The notes below the pieces were generated by a model. That model was not told where the DNA came from. It saw only the letters and a program-made list of their open reading frames with translations, and did not search any database. A stretch of DNA of 64,000 nt from Pseudorhodoplanes sinuspersici (GTDB lineage: Bacteria > Pseudomonadota > Alphaproteobacteria > Rhizobiales > Xanthobacteraceae), in assembly GCF_002119765.1 (NCBI RefSeq), contig NZ_CP021112.1:4830501-4894500 (forward strand). Direction: 5' to 3'. The translations under genes and the position numbers were made by a program. Shown here in pieces: positions 16,510 through 25,924 of this stretch (position 1 is its first letter; every line of letters begins with the position of its first letter).

Positions 16510-19500
16510 TCACGCCGCCTTCTGGTTCTCCGCGATCTTCACCAGGTTGCGCAGGATTTTGGTCGTCCCGAGCAGACGCTGCACCGGCTTTGGCCAGTCA
16601 TCCAGGAACACGACCTTCTGGTCCGGCCGCACCTTGGCGATCGGCGCCTGGCTCGCGATGTAACGCATCAAGCCTTCCGGATTGGCGAAGCTGTTGTCGC
16701 GGAATTGCAGAACCGCACCCTTCTGGCCGGTGTCGATGCGCTCGACATTGGCGCGCTTCGACAAGAGCTTGATCACCACGATCTGCATGAGATGCTTGAC
16801 CTCGTCCGGCAGCGGACCGAAGCGATCGACCATCTCGGCCGCGAAGCTTTCGATCTCCTGCTCGTTCTCAACGGTCGCGATACGACGATAGAGACCAAGC
16901 CGCACCGACAGATCGGCGACATAGTCGTCGGGGATGAGCACCGGTGTACCGACGGTGATCTGCGGCGACCACTGATCGGCCACCGGCTCGGTGATGCCGG
17001 CTTTGAGGCTCGTGACCGCCTCCTCCAGCATCTGCTGATACAGCTCGAAACCGACTTCCTTGATGTGACCCGATTGCTCCTCGCCGAGCAGATTGCCGGC
17101 ACCACGGATGTCGAGATCGTGCGAGGCGAGCTGAAAGCCCGCACCCAGCGTGTCGAGCGATTGCAGCACCTTCAGCCGCCGCTCCGCCTGCGCGGTGATG
17201 CGCTTCTCGGCCGGCAGCGTGAACAATGCATAAGCGCGGATCTTCGAGCGTCCGACACGGCCGCGCAACTGATACATCTGCGCAAGACCAAACCGGTCGG
17301 CCCGATGCACGATCAGCGTATTGGCGGTCGGAATGTCGAGACCGGATTCGACAATGGTGGTCGAGATCAGCACGTCGAACTTGCCGTCATAGAAAGCCGA
17401 CATGATGTCTTCCAGCATGGTCGGCGGCATCTGGCCATGCGCGACCGCGACCTTCACCTCAGGCACCGCCTTGTCGAAGAATTCCTTCGCACCGGCCAGA
17501 TCCTCGATGCGTGGGCAGACGTAGAAGGACTGGCCGCCGCGATAGCGTTCGCGCAGGATCGCCTCGCGCACCCCGAGTGGATCGAATGGCGAAACGAAGG
17601 TACGAACCGCAAGACGATCGACCGGAGGCGATGCGATCAGCGACAGATCGCGCACGCCGGTCAGCGCAAGTTGCAAGGTACGTGGGATCGGCGTCGCGGT
17701 CAGCGTCAGCATGTGCACTTCAGCGCGCAGCGTCTTCAGCTTCTCCTTGTGCGCAACGCCGAAATGCTGCTCCTCGTCGACGATGACCAGCGCCAGGTCC
17801 TTGAATTTCACGTTCTTGCCCAGCAGCGCATGGGTGCCGACCACAATGTCGAGCGTGCCATCGGCGAGCGCCTTGCGGGTCTGCGTCATATCCGCGGCGC
17901 TCACCAGGCGGGAGGCCTGACCGATCTTGATCGGGAAGCCGCGGAAGCGTTCAGTGAACGTCTTGAAGTGCTGGCGCGCCAGCAATGTCGTCGGCACGAC
18001 GACCGCAACCTGCTTGCCGTTCATCGCCGCGACAAAGGCCGCGCGCAGCGCCACTTCGGTCTTGCCGAAGCCGACATCGCCGCAAACCAGCCGGTCCATC
18101 GGCCGACCCGAAGCGAGGTCCTCGATCGCCGCATCGATCGCATTCTGCTGATCCTCGGTTTCCTCATAAGGGAAGCCGGCGCAGAATTCGTCATAGGCGC
18201 CTTCGGGTACGGTGAGCCTCGAAGCCTCACGCAGCTTGCGCTCGGCCGCCACTTTCATCAGTTCATGGGCGATCTCGCGGATGCGGTTCTTCATCCGCGC
18301 CTTGCGCGTCTGCCATCCGGTGCCGCCGAGGCGGTCGAGTTCGACTTCCAAGTCTTCCGAGCCGTAGCGCGACAACAGGTCGATATTCTCGACCGGCAGG
18401 TACAGCTTGGTGTCGCCGGCATAATGCAGCTCGAGGCAATCATGCGGCGCACCCGCCGCCTCGATGGTCGAGAGGCCGATGAAGCGGCCGATGCCGTGAT
18501 CGACATGGACGACGAGATCGCCGGCCGACAGGCTGGTCGCCTCGGCGATGAAGTTCTCCGCGCGTTTCGAGACCCGGCGCGGCCGCACCAGACGATCGCC
18601 GAGGATATCCTGCTCGCCAATGATCGCGACCCGGTCAGTCTCGAAACCGGTTTCGAGGCCGAACACGGCCAGCGACACATCCGTCCTCGGCCGCGCCAAA
18701 GCCTCCTGCCAGGTGGCCACATTGGTCAGGTTGGCAATGCCGTGGTCGCGCAGCACGTGCCCCATGCGATCGCGTGCGCCCTCGCTCCACAGCGCGATGA
18801 CCACATTCTTGTTGTCGCGCTGCAGCCCTGCGACATGCCTCGTCACGGCGTCGAACACATTGGCATTCTGCTCGGCGCGCTCGGCCGCGAAGTTATGCCC
18901 CTGCCGCGTACCGATATCGACAACAGAATCCTGTTCGGGCACAGCGAACGGCGTCAGCCTTGCGACCTTCGATCGCTCCAGCCTGTCGCGCCATTCCTCT
19001 TCGGTGAGATAGAGCCGCTGCGGCGGCAGCGGCTTGTATGGCACGCCGCCGGCATCGGCCGGCACATTGTGGCGCGCATCGTAATAGTCGTTGATCAGGC
19101 TGATCCGCTCATGCGCGACATCGTCGGCGAGCGGTTCCAGCGCGATCGGGGTGCCATCGAGATAATCGAGCAGCGTATCGAGGTGGTCGTGGAACAGCGG
19201 CAACCAATGCTCCATGCCGGGATAGCGGCGGCCTTCGCTGACCGATTCATAGAGCAGGTCGTCCCGGGTCGCGGCGCCGAAGGCTTCGACATAGCCCAGC
19301 CGGAAGCGGCGGATGGTTTCAGTCGTGAGCTGGAATTCCGACACCGGCACGAGATCAAGCGCGCGCAGATCGTATTGCGTGCGCTGCGTTTCGGGATCGA
19401 AGGAGCGGATCGTTTCGAGCTGATCGCCGAAGAAGTCGAGCCGCACCGGCATGTCCATGCCCGGCGCAAAGAGATCGAGAATGCCGCCGCGTAGCGCATA

Positions 19501-20028
19501 ATCGCCCGGCTCGCGCACCGTCGAGGCCCGGGTATAGCCGTTCAGTTCAAGCCAGCTCGCCACGCGTTCCATGGGAAGCACATTGCCCGGCGCCGCCGAC
19601 AGCGATTTCCCGGCGACGAAGTCGCGCGCCGGCACACGCTGCAGGATTGCGTTGACCGTGGTCAGCACCACCGATGGCTTGTCGCGGGCCTCGACATTGG
19701 CGAGTCGCGATAGCGTCGTCATGCGCTGCGCCAGCACGGCCGCATACGGCGACACACGGTCATACGGCAGACAGTCCCAGGCGGGGAATTCAAGCCGCTC
19801 GATATCGGGGGCGAAGAATGACAGGCCGCGGGCCAGCGCAGCCAGACGCGTCGCGTCGCGGCACACCACCAGAAGACTGACCGACGGCGCATGCGGCCGC
19901 GCCGCGATGGCGCGCGCGAGATCGGCAACAACCAGCCCTTCGGCGCCGTCAGCGACATTCGACAGCGTGATCGGCTTGCGTGGCCGCAGCAGCTCGGCCG
20001 GGCCCTTGATCATCAGTGTGTCCGCCAT
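16510..20028 (-). CDS. mfd: Transcription-repair coupling factor Mfd
   Basis: A protein of 1172 residues, the full length for Mfd, an ATP-dependent DNA translocase that removes RNA polymerase stalled at lesions and recruits UvrA. The N-terminal third is UvrB-like. It is followed by an RNA-polymerase-interacting domain (residues about 500-570, SLSAGDLVVHVDHGIGRF), a RecG-like helicase core with Walker A GDVGFGKTE at about 648-656, Walker B VDEEQHFGV and LRGRVGRS, and the C-terminal TRCF domain. The ATG at 20028 overlaps the sdhE stop by one base, so the pair is probably an operon. A long open frame on the opposite strand is a shadow of this GC-rich gene. Confidence 0.97.
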   Translation of the reverse strand: MADTLMIKGPAELLRPRKPITLSNVADGAEGLVVADLARAIAARPHAPSVSLLVVCRDATRLAALARGLSFFAPDIERLEFPAWDCLPYDRVSPYAAVLAQRMTTLSRLANVEARDKPSVVLTTVNAILQRVPARDFVAGKSLSAAPGNVLPMERVASWLELNGYTRASTVREPGDYALRGGILDLFAPGMDMPVRLDFFGDQLETIRSFDPETQRTQYDLRALDLVPVSEFQLTTETIRRFRLGYVEAFGAATRDDLLYESVSEGRRYPGMEHWLPLFHDHLDTLLDYLDGTPIALEPLADDVAHERISLINDYYDARHNVPADAGGVPYKPLPPQRLYLTEEEWRDRLERSKVARLTPFAVPEQDSVVDIGTRQGHNFAAERAEQNANVFDAVTRHVAGLQRDNKNVVIALWSEGARDRMGHVLRDHGIANLTNVATWQEALARPRTDVSLAVFGLETGFETDRVAIIGEQDILGDRLVRPRRVSKRAENFIAEATSLSAGDLVVHVDHGIGRFIGLSTIEAAGAPHDCLELHYAGDTKLYLPVENIDLLSRYGSEDLEVELDRLGGTGWQTRKARMKNRIREIAHELMKVAAERKLREASRLTVPEGAYDEFCAGFPYEETEDQQNAIDAAIEDLASGRPMDRLVCGDVGFGKTEVALRAAFVAAMNGKQVAVVVPTTLLARQHFKTFTERFRGFPIKIGQASRLVSAADMTQTRKALADGTLDIVVGTHALLGKNVKFKDLALVIVDEEQHFGVAHKEKLKTLRAEVHMLTLTATPIPRTLQLALTGVRDLSLIASPPVDRLAVRTFVSPFDPLGVREAILRERYRGGQSFYVCPRIEDLAGAKEFFDKAVPEVKVAVAHGQMPPTMLEDIMSAFYDGKFDVLISTTIVESGLDIPTANTLIVHRADRFGLAQMYQLRGRVGRSKIRAYALFTLPAEKRITAQAERRLKVLQSLDTLGAGFQLASHDLDIRGAGNLLGEEQSGHIKEVGFELYQQMLEEAVTSLKAGITEPVADQWSPQITVGTPVLIPDDYVADLSVRLGLYRRIATVENEQEIESFAAEMVDRFGPLPDEVKHLMQIVVIKLLSKRANVERIDTGQKGAVLQFRDNSFANPEGLMRYIASQAPIAKVRPDQKVVFLDDWPKPVQRLLGTTKILRNLVKIAENQKAA

Positions 20029-20321
20029 CAGCGAATCTCTCCGCTCGTGGCGTGGAAGGTCCGGATGCGATCGAGAAGACCGGTGTGATGCGAAGTCGGA
20101 ATGGCAATTTCGCCGGTCACCCAGCCATAAATATCGTGATCCGGCACGTCCAATAGCCTCTCATATTCGTCCAGGTCGCCATCGGTCATGTCGCCGATAT
20201 GCGCATCGGCAAAACGGCCGAGCAAAAGGTCGGTTTCGCGGATGCCGCGATGCCAGGACCGGAACAGCAGCCGCCGCCGCCGCTCACTCAAGTCCGCGCT
20301 CGATCGTGTGGTCCCGGTCAT
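20028..20321 (-). CDS. sdhE: FAD assembly factor SdhE (SDHAF2 family)
   Basis: A protein of 97 residues, the usual length, with the family motif RGIRETDLLLGRFAD (RGxxE) near residues 25-39 and a helical C-terminus containing LLDVPDHDIYGWV. SdhE helps attach FAD covalently to the flavoprotein subunit of succinate dehydrogenase and related enzymes. Its stop codon overlaps the mfd start by one base. Placement between recG (divergent) and mfd is a common arrangement in Rhizobiales, as far as I recall. Confidence 0.92.
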   Translation of the reverse strand: MTGTTRSSADLSERRRRLLFRSWHRGIRETDLLLGRFADAHIGDMTDGDLDEYERLLDVPDHDIYGWVTGEIAIPTSHHTGLLDRIRTFHATSGEIR

Positions 20322-20416
20322 CTTCGCTCCAACGCCAAAAGCCCGGACGGGCCGGGCGCGGCTGATATAGGCCGCGGACGCGCGTCTGTCAGCCCGTTCG
20401 TGTTATGCGTATCTGC

Positions 20417-22516
20417 ATGAGGCCCAATCTGCTCGACCCGTTCTTTGCATCGATCACGTCGCTGGCCGGGATCGGCCCGAAGGTGGAGAAACTGTATCGT
20501 CGGCTGCTTGGCCGCGATGACGTGCCGCGTCTGGTCGATCTCTTGTTCCACATGCCGACCGGCGCCATCGACCGCCGAGCCCGGCCGAAACTGCGCGACG
20601 TCCAGCCGGGCAGCGTGGTGACGGTGAAGGTCACGGTGGATCGTCATCGCCCGGCCCCGCCGGGCCGCGATCGCGTGCCGCATCTGATCTATGCCAGCGA
20701 CGACACCGCGGATCTTGTGCTGACCTACTTTCGCCCCCGCAAGGATTACCTCGAAAAGCTCTTTCCGGTTGGCGAGACGCGTTACGTCTCCGGCACCACG
20801 GCCTTCTATGACGGCATGCTGCAGATGGTGCATCCCGACCGCGTGGTCGACGAGAAGGGTCTCGCCGCCCTGCCCGCCATCGAGCCCGTTTATCCGCTGA
20901 CCGAAGGGCTCTCCGAGAACATGATCACCAAGGCGATGGAGGCCGCCTTGTCGAAGGTACCGCAGCTTCCCGAATGGCAGGACGAGGCCTGGCTCAAACG
21001 TAACGGCTTTCCCGCCTTCAGCAATGCGCTGATCGCGGTGCATCGTCCCTCTGACATCGCCGGCATTGAGCCGGACAGCCCCGCCCGTTCGCGCCTGGCC
21101 TATGACGAATTACTCGCCAGCCAGCTTGCGCTCGGCCTCGTTCGCGCCAGCAACAAGCGCAGCAAGGGCCGCGCTCATGCTGGCGACGGGCATTTGCGCC
21201 GGGCAATCATTGCCGCTCTGCCCTACTCGCTGACGCTATCCCAGCATCGGGCGCTCGATGCCATCGTCGCCGATCTCTCAAAACCCGAGCGCATGGTGCG
21301 TCTGCTGCAAGGCGATGTCGGTTCGGGCAAAACCGTGGTCGCGTTGCTCGCCTCCGCCGCTGTGATCGAGACGAGGCGCCAGGCCGCGCTGATGGCGCCG
21401 ACCGAAATCCTCGCGCGGCAGCATTTCAAGACCATTGCGCCGCTGGCCGAAGCCGCCGGCGTCCGCGCCGAAATCCTGACCGGCCGCGAGCGGGGCAAGG
21501 AACGCGACGAGAGACTGGCGCGGCTCGCCAAGGGCGAGATCGACATTCTCGTCGGCACCCATGCGCTGTTTCAGGACGAGGTTGTCTTTCGCGATCTCGC
21601 CCTCGCCGTCATCGACGAACAGCATCGCTTCGGCGTGCACCAACGCCTTGCCCTCGCCAACAAGGGCGAGGCCGTCGACATGCTGGTGACAACCGCGACG
21701 CCGATCCCGCGCACGCTAGTGCTGACCTATTTCGGCGACATGGACATTTCCGAACTCCGCGAAAAGCCCGCCGGGCGCCAGCCGATCGATACCCGCACCA
21801 TCCCGCTCGACCGCATCAACGACGTCGTCGAGGCGGTCGGCCGCGCGCTGGATGACGGGCAGCGCGTCTACTGGGTCTGCCCTCTCGTGGAAGAGTCGGA
21901 GAATGTCGACCTCGCCGCCGCCGAGGACCGCTTCAAGACGCTGCGCAAGCGCTTTGGCGGCATCACCGATCTCGTCCATGGCAAGATGCGCGGCGCCGAC
22001 AAGGACGAAGCGATGCGCCGGTTCGCTGCCGGCGAAACGCGACTGCTCGTCTCGACAACGGTGATCGAAGTCGGCGTCGATGTGCCGGAAGCGACCGTCA
22101 TGGTGATCGAACATGCCGAGCGCTTCGGCCTTGCCCAGCTTCACCAGTTGCGCGGGCGGATCGGCCGCGGCAGCGGCAAGTCGACCTGCCTCCTGCTCTA
22201 TCGCACGCCGCTTGGCGAGATCGCCAAGGCACGGCTCACGGTGATGCGCGAGACCGAAGACGGATTTCGCATTGCCGAGGAGGACCTGAAGCTGCGCGGC
22301 GAAGGCGACGTGCTCGGCACGCGGCAGAGCGGCATGCCGTCTTTCCGCATCGCGTCACCGGAGGCGCACGGGCATCTGCTGCCCGCCGCCCGCGACGACG
22401 CGCAGCTAATTCTCGCGCGCGATCCCGTGCTCGCAAGCGAGCGCGGGAAGGCTCTTCTGTGTCTGCTCTATCTGTTCGAGCGCGACGACGCCATTCGCCT
22501 GATCAAGGCGGGATGA
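20417..22516 (+). CDS. recG: ATP-dependent DNA helicase RecG
   Basis: A protein of about 699 residues. The N-terminal wedge/OB domain is followed by a superfamily 2 helicase core: Walker A GDVGSGKTVVAL near residues 299-310, the DEQH box in VIDEQHRFGVHQRLA near 398, and LRGRIGRGSGKS in motif VI. RecG remodels stalled replication forks and branch-migrates Holliday junctions. The start is placed at ATG 20417 (MRPNLLDPFF), which agrees with alphaproteobacterial RecG N-termini. An ATG four codons upstream (20405) is equally open and neither has a clear ribosome site. It is divergent from sdhE-mfd. Confidence 0.96.
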   Translation: MRPNLLDPFFASITSLAGIGPKVEKLYRRLLGRDDVPRLVDLLFHMPTGAIDRRARPKLRDVQPGSVVTVKVTVDRHRPAPPGRDRVPHLIYASDDTADLVLTYFRPRKDYLEKLFPVGETRYVSGTTAFYDGMLQMVHPDRVVDEKGLAALPAIEPVYPLTEGLSENMITKAMEAALSKVPQLPEWQDEAWLKRNGFPAFSNALIAVHRPSDIAGIEPDSPARSRLAYDELLASQLALGLVRASNKRSKGRAHAGDGHLRRAIIAALPYSLTLSQHRALDAIVADLSKPERMVRLLQGDVGSGKTVVALLASAAVIETRRQAALMAPTEILARQHFKTIAPLAEAAGVRAEILTGRERGKERDERLARLAKGEIDILVGTHALFQDEVVFRDLALAVIDEQHRFGVHQRLALANKGEAVDMLVTTATPIPRTLVLTYFGDMDISELREKPAGRQPIDTRTIPLDRINDVVEAVGRALDDGQRVYWVCPLVEESENVDLAAAEDRFKTLRKRFGGITDLVHGKMRGADKDEAMRRFAAGETRLLVSTTVIEVGVDVPEATVMVIEHAERFGLAQLHQLRGRIGRGSGKSTCLLLYRTPLGEIAKARLTVMRETEDGFRIAEEDLKLRGEGDVLGTRQSGMPSFRIASPEAHGHLLPAARDDAQLILARDPVLASERGKALLCLLYLFERDDAIRLIKAG

Positions 22517-22517
22517 G

Positions 22518-22883
22518 TTACGCGCCGAGAGGATTGGGGCCGTATGTGTTGGTGCCCGCTTCGCCCTGCTGGATGAACCAGATCAAGAGGATGATGAAGC
22601 CGATGATCGGCAGAAACCACAGGAGCTGCCACCAGCCGGAACGGCCGGTATCGTGCAGGCGGCGCGCGCCGACCGCAAGGTTCGGCAGGATCGTTCCCAA
22701 CGTGAAGATCGAACTCAGCGGGTAGATCGAGTCAGATCCGAAAACGGCCATGTCCAGTATGCTGGCCGCAATTCCTGCGAGCCACACGAACAGAATCCAG
22801 TACCAAAAGGCCGACCGTTGCGCGCGGCCGTTGAAGTTCACGTAGTTATTGAAGCCCGATTGGATCGCCTCGGAAAAGTTCAT
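22518..22883 (-). CDS. DUF805 family small membrane protein
   Basis: A protein of 121 residues with the DUF805 pattern: NYVNFNGRAQRSAFWYW near the N-terminus, then hydrophobic helices, and AVGARRLHDTGRSGWW followed by a long hydrophobic stretch. Three to four membrane segments are evident. The function of the family is not established; it is widespread and often carried next to unrelated genes. The start ATG 22883 has AGGAGA eight bases upstream. The gene ends one base after the recG stop on the opposite strand. Confidence 0.88.
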   Translation of the reverse strand: MNFSEAIQSGFNNYVNFNGRAQRSAFWYWILFVWLAGIAASILDMAVFGSDSIYPLSSIFTLGTILPNLAVGARRLHDTGRSGWWQLLWFLPIIGFIILLIWFIQQGEAGTNTYGPNPLGA

Positions 22884-22963
22884 CGCCCCGTCTCCTGATT
22901 GCAAAATCAAAAAAACGCATAGGTTACAAACAACACTGGACTAAAACACGCGACGTGTGACGG

Positions 22964-23773
22964 CTATTTGATCCGTTCTTTCGTCGTCTCGCTTGCGTTC
23001 GTCGTCTCGCTTGCAGCCTGAGCCGCACGCGCGGCGGCGGCAATCGCGGCAAAACCGCCTTGTCCGTTACCATTGGATGCACCGGGCTGAATCATGCCGG
23101 CCGACATAATCAAAGTGGCCGCGGCTTCGACGGGAATGTCGAGTTCGATAATCTTCTTGCGCGGCAAATAGAAAAAGAAGCCCGTTGTCGGGTTGGGCGT
23201 ACAGGGCAGAAAAACTGAAATCTGGTCGTCGTCGCCCGGCAACCGGCTCGCGACATGGTCGCTCGGCGGCTGCGACAGAAACACCAGCGACCACATCCCC
23301 GGCCCCGGGAATTCAACCAGACCGACTTTGCGGAAGCTCGTTCCCGATTTCGAGAACAGCATCTGGAAGACCTGCTTCACCGTCCTGTAGATCGGACGCA
23401 CGATCGGCATGCGATCGATCAGGTGATCGCCGAGCTGGATCAGCGAGCGGCCGACGAGATTGGCGGTCAGGAAACCAAGCAGCGTCAGTGCGACCAGCGC
23501 GATAATCAGGCCGGAGCCCGGAATGTTCCACGGCAGATAGGTTTCCGGCCGATACGCATCGGGGATCAGCGGCCGCACCCAGTCGTCGACCCAAGTGACA
23601 AAGGCCGTGATCAGCCAGGCGGTAATCGCCAGCGGCCCCGCCACCACAAGGCCGGTCAGGAAATAATTGCGCAGTTTGGCGCCCAGACCTGATGGCGGCA
23701 GGTCTGTTTCGATGAGATCCGGAGGTGGCGACTGTTCGTTCATACGTGTTTTCGGGCGATTCAGATCGTCCAT
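22964..23773 (-). CDS. DUF502 family membrane protein
   Basis: A protein of 269 residues. A charged N-terminus precedes two transmembrane segments (about residues 38-60 and 85-110) and the conserved block VGRSLIQLGDHLIDRMPIVR followed by IYRTVKQVFQ, which identifies DUF502. The C-terminal half is soluble and ends with an Ala/Thr-rich tail containing a short duplicated ASETTNASETTK. The role of the family is unknown. ATG 23773 is used; MNEQ at residue 11 is an alternative start. Confidence 0.87.
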   Translation of the reverse strand: MDDLNRPKTRMNEQSPPPDLIETDLPPSGLGAKLRNYFLTGLVVAGPLAITAWLITAFVTWVDDWVRPLIPDAYRPETYLPWNIPGSGLIIALVALTLLGFLTANLVGRSLIQLGDHLIDRMPIVRPIYRTVKQVFQMLFSKSGTSFRKVGLVEFPGPGMWSLVFLSQPPSDHVASRLPGDDDQISVFLPCTPNPTTGFFFYLPRKKIIELDIPVEAAATLIMSAGMIQPGASNGNGQGGFAAIAAAARAAQAASETTNASETTKERIK

Positions 23774-23823
23774 TATAGACGCATTCCGCTATAAACGCAT
23801 TCCTTGCCGGTTACAGCGGAATG
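23774..23823. repeat. Short direct and inverted repeats upstream of the DUF502 gene
   Basis: Two near-identical 14-mers, TATAGACGCATTCC (23774-23787) and TATAAACGCATTCC (23790-23803), lie immediately before the DUF502 start. CATTCCGCT (23782-23790) is matched by its exact reverse complement AGCGGAATG (23815-23823). The arrangement could be a regulator-binding site or a small repeat remnant. Confidence 0.5.
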
Positions 23824-23872
23824 TCTTGGTTTAAAAGTTCCGCATTAAAAGTATTGGATGAAGAATATGGAC

Positions 23873-25699
23873 TTATTCCACGGTCACTGACTTGGCGAGG
23901 TTCCGCGGCTGGTCGATATCGGTGCCCAGCGCCACTGCCGTGTAATAGGCCAGGAGCTGCACCGGCAAGGCATAGACCAGCGGCGTCACCGAGGATGGCA
24001 TGTCCGGCAAGGTAATGATGGTCACACCCGGCATGGTCGCCTCGGCGGCGCCCTTGGAGTCGGTCAGGAGGATGATCCGGCCGCCCCGGGCCGCCACCTC
24101 CTGCATGTTCGAGACCGTCTTCTCGAACACCGAGTCATAAGGCGCCGTCACGATCACCGGCATGGTCTCATCGATCAGGGCGATCGGACCGTGCTTCAGT
24201 TCGCCGGCGGCATAGCCCTCGGCGTGGATATAGGAGATTTCCTTCAGCTTCAGCGCCCCTTCCAGCGCCAGCGGGTAGCTGGTGCCGCGGCCGAGATAGA
24301 GCACGTCGCTGCTTTTGCCGAGATCGCGCGCCAGCGCCTCGATGTCACCTTCGAGCGTCAGCGTTTCGTTCATGTGGCGCGGCACTTCGATCAAGGCCCT
24401 GACCAGCTTGCGCTCCTCAGCGTCGCTGATCGCTCCGCGCGCGCGGCCGGCGGCGATGGCGAGACAGGCGAGCACCGACAACTGACAGGTAAAGGCTTTG
24501 GTCGAGGCGACGCCGATTTCCGGGCCGGCCAGTGTCGGCATGATGACATCGCTCTCGCGGGCGATGGTCGATGTCTGCACATTCACCACCGACAGCACAT
24601 GCAGGCCCTGCTCTTTCGCGTAACGGAGCGAGGCCAGCGTGTCGGCAGTTTCGCCCGATTGCGAAACGAACAAGGCCAGATCGCCCTTGCGCAAAGGCGC
24701 CTCGCGATAGCGGAATTCAGATGCGACATCGATTTCGACCGGCAGCCGCGCGTAGCGCTCGAACCAGTATTTGGCGACAAGCCCCGCATAATAGGCGGTA
24801 CCGCAGGCCGAGATTGAAACGCGCTCGATCTTGTTCCACTCGAACGGCAGCTCGCCCGGCAGGACCACGCTTTCCTTCGCCATGTCGATGTAATGCGACA
24901 GCGTATGGGCGACCACTTCCGGCTGTTCGTGAATCTCCTTCGCCATGAAGTGACGATGGTTGCCCTTGTCGAGCAGAAAGGCCGAACTGCTGGTCTTGAT
25001 GACGGGACGCTTCACCGCGTTGCCGGCAACGTCGAAGATCTGGACGCCGTCACGGGACATGACCGCCCAATCCCCTTCATCGAGATAGGAAATGGCATCG
25101 GTGAAGGGCGCGAGCGCAATCGCATCGGAACCGAGATACATCTCGCCGCTGCCATGACCGATCGCCAATGGCGATCCCTTGCGCGCGCCGATCATCATAT
25201 CGTCTTCGCCGGCGAAGATGAAGGCGAGCGCGAAAGCACCGCGCAAACGCGGCAGCGCCGCGCGCACCGCATCGACCGGCGAACGGCCCTTCTTCATTTC
25301 CTCGGTCACGAGATGGGCGACGACTTCGGTATCGGTTTCGGTGCCGAAGGTTGCGCCCTCTTTTTCAAGCTCCTCGCGCAACTCGCGGAAATTCTCGATG
25401 ATGCCGTTATGCACGACGGCGAGCCGCTCGGTCGCATGCGGATGCGCGTTGTTCTCGGTCGGCTTGCCGTGTGTCGCCCAGCGGGTATGGCCGATACCGG
25501 CGAGGCCCGACAAAGGCTCGCGATTGAGGCGCTCCTGCAAATTCTTCAGTTTACCTTCGGCCCTTCGGCGTTCGAGGTGACCGTTCTCGACGGTGGCAAT
25601 ACCCGCTGAATCATAGCCGCGGTATTCGAGACGCTTCAGCGCATCGACTAGCTGGCCGGCGACCGGCTCACGTCCCAGAATTCCAACAATCCCGCACAT
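23873..25699 (-). CDS. glmS: Glutamine-fructose-6-phosphate aminotransferase (isomerizing)
   Basis: A protein of 608 residues, full length for GlmS, which converts fructose 6-phosphate and glutamine to glucosamine 6-phosphate, the first committed step to UDP-GlcNAc for peptidoglycan and lipid A. The N-terminus MCGIVGILGRE exposes the catalytic Cys after Met removal. RGYDSAGIA and GHTRWATHG are class II glutaminase motifs. Two SIS sugar-isomerase domains follow (for example SACGTAYYAG and SQSGETADT), ending in AKSVTVE. glmU lies upstream on the same strand, separated by 225 bp that contain palindromic repeats. I see no glmS ribozyme, as expected outside Gram-positives. Confidence 0.97.
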   Translation of the reverse strand: MCGIVGILGREPVAGQLVDALKRLEYRGYDSAGIATVENGHLERRRAEGKLKNLQERLNREPLSGLAGIGHTRWATHGKPTENNAHPHATERLAVVHNGIIENFRELREELEKEGATFGTETDTEVVAHLVTEEMKKGRSPVDAVRAALPRLRGAFALAFIFAGEDDMMIGARKGSPLAIGHGSGEMYLGSDAIALAPFTDAISYLDEGDWAVMSRDGVQIFDVAGNAVKRPVIKTSSSAFLLDKGNHRHFMAKEIHEQPEVVAHTLSHYIDMAKESVVLPGELPFEWNKIERVSISACGTAYYAGLVAKYWFERYARLPVEIDVASEFRYREAPLRKGDLALFVSQSGETADTLASLRYAKEQGLHVLSVVNVQTSTIARESDVIMPTLAGPEIGVASTKAFTCQLSVLACLAIAAGRARGAISDAEERKLVRALIEVPRHMNETLTLEGDIEALARDLGKSSDVLYLGRGTSYPLALEGALKLKEISYIHAEGYAAGELKHGPIALIDETMPVIVTAPYDSVFEKTVSNMQEVAARGGRIILLTDSKGAAEATMPGVTIITLPDMPSSVTPLVYALPVQLLAYYTAVALGTDIDQPRNLAKSVTVE

Positions 25700-25726
25700 T
25701 CGTGCTCATCCCCCGCCGACGACCCT

Positions 25727-25777
25727 AGAGCATGATGCCGAAAAGTGTGAAGCGGTTTTCGGACGACATCATGCTCT
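25727..25777. repeat. Palindromic intergenic repeat upstream of glmS
   Basis: An inverted repeat of about 51 bp beginning AGAGCATGATG and ending CATCATGCTCT, with inner arms CCGAAAA and TTTTCGG around GTGTGAAGCGG. From memory, very similar palindromes are scattered through Bradyrhizobium-related genomes, so it is read as a dispersed element rather than a glmS-specific control site. Confidence 0.7.
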
Positions 25778-25791
25778 AACTTATTAGAATC

Positions 25792-25839
25792 GATCACGTT
25801 TATGACTTTGGATCGATTCGATCCAAAGTCATCGTGATC
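25792..25839. repeat. Perfect long palindrome between glmU and glmS
   Basis: Two 15-bp arms, ATGACTTTGGATCGA (25802-25816) and TCGATCCAAAGTCAT (25818-25832), are separated by one base and flanked by GATCACG (25792-25798) and CGTGATC (25833-25839). It follows the previous palindrome directly and is probably part of the same composite repeat. Confidence 0.7.
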
Positions 25840-25924
25840 TATGGGTCGTTAGACCGGCATCTTATGGTTAGCGGAAATCAAAAAGCGTTTCCGCGTGTGA
25901 CAGATAGGGTGCGCGACGGTACGC

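Noticed and set aside
16492-19494. A 1000-codon plus-strand open frame
   Set aside because: It is antisense to mfd with low-complexity, Arg/Gln-rich composition; mfd explains the region.
25700-25924. A glmS ribozyme or riboswitch upstream of glmS
   Set aside because: The sequence is made of palindromic repeats with no resemblance to the glmS ribozyme core, which is found mainly in Gram-positives.
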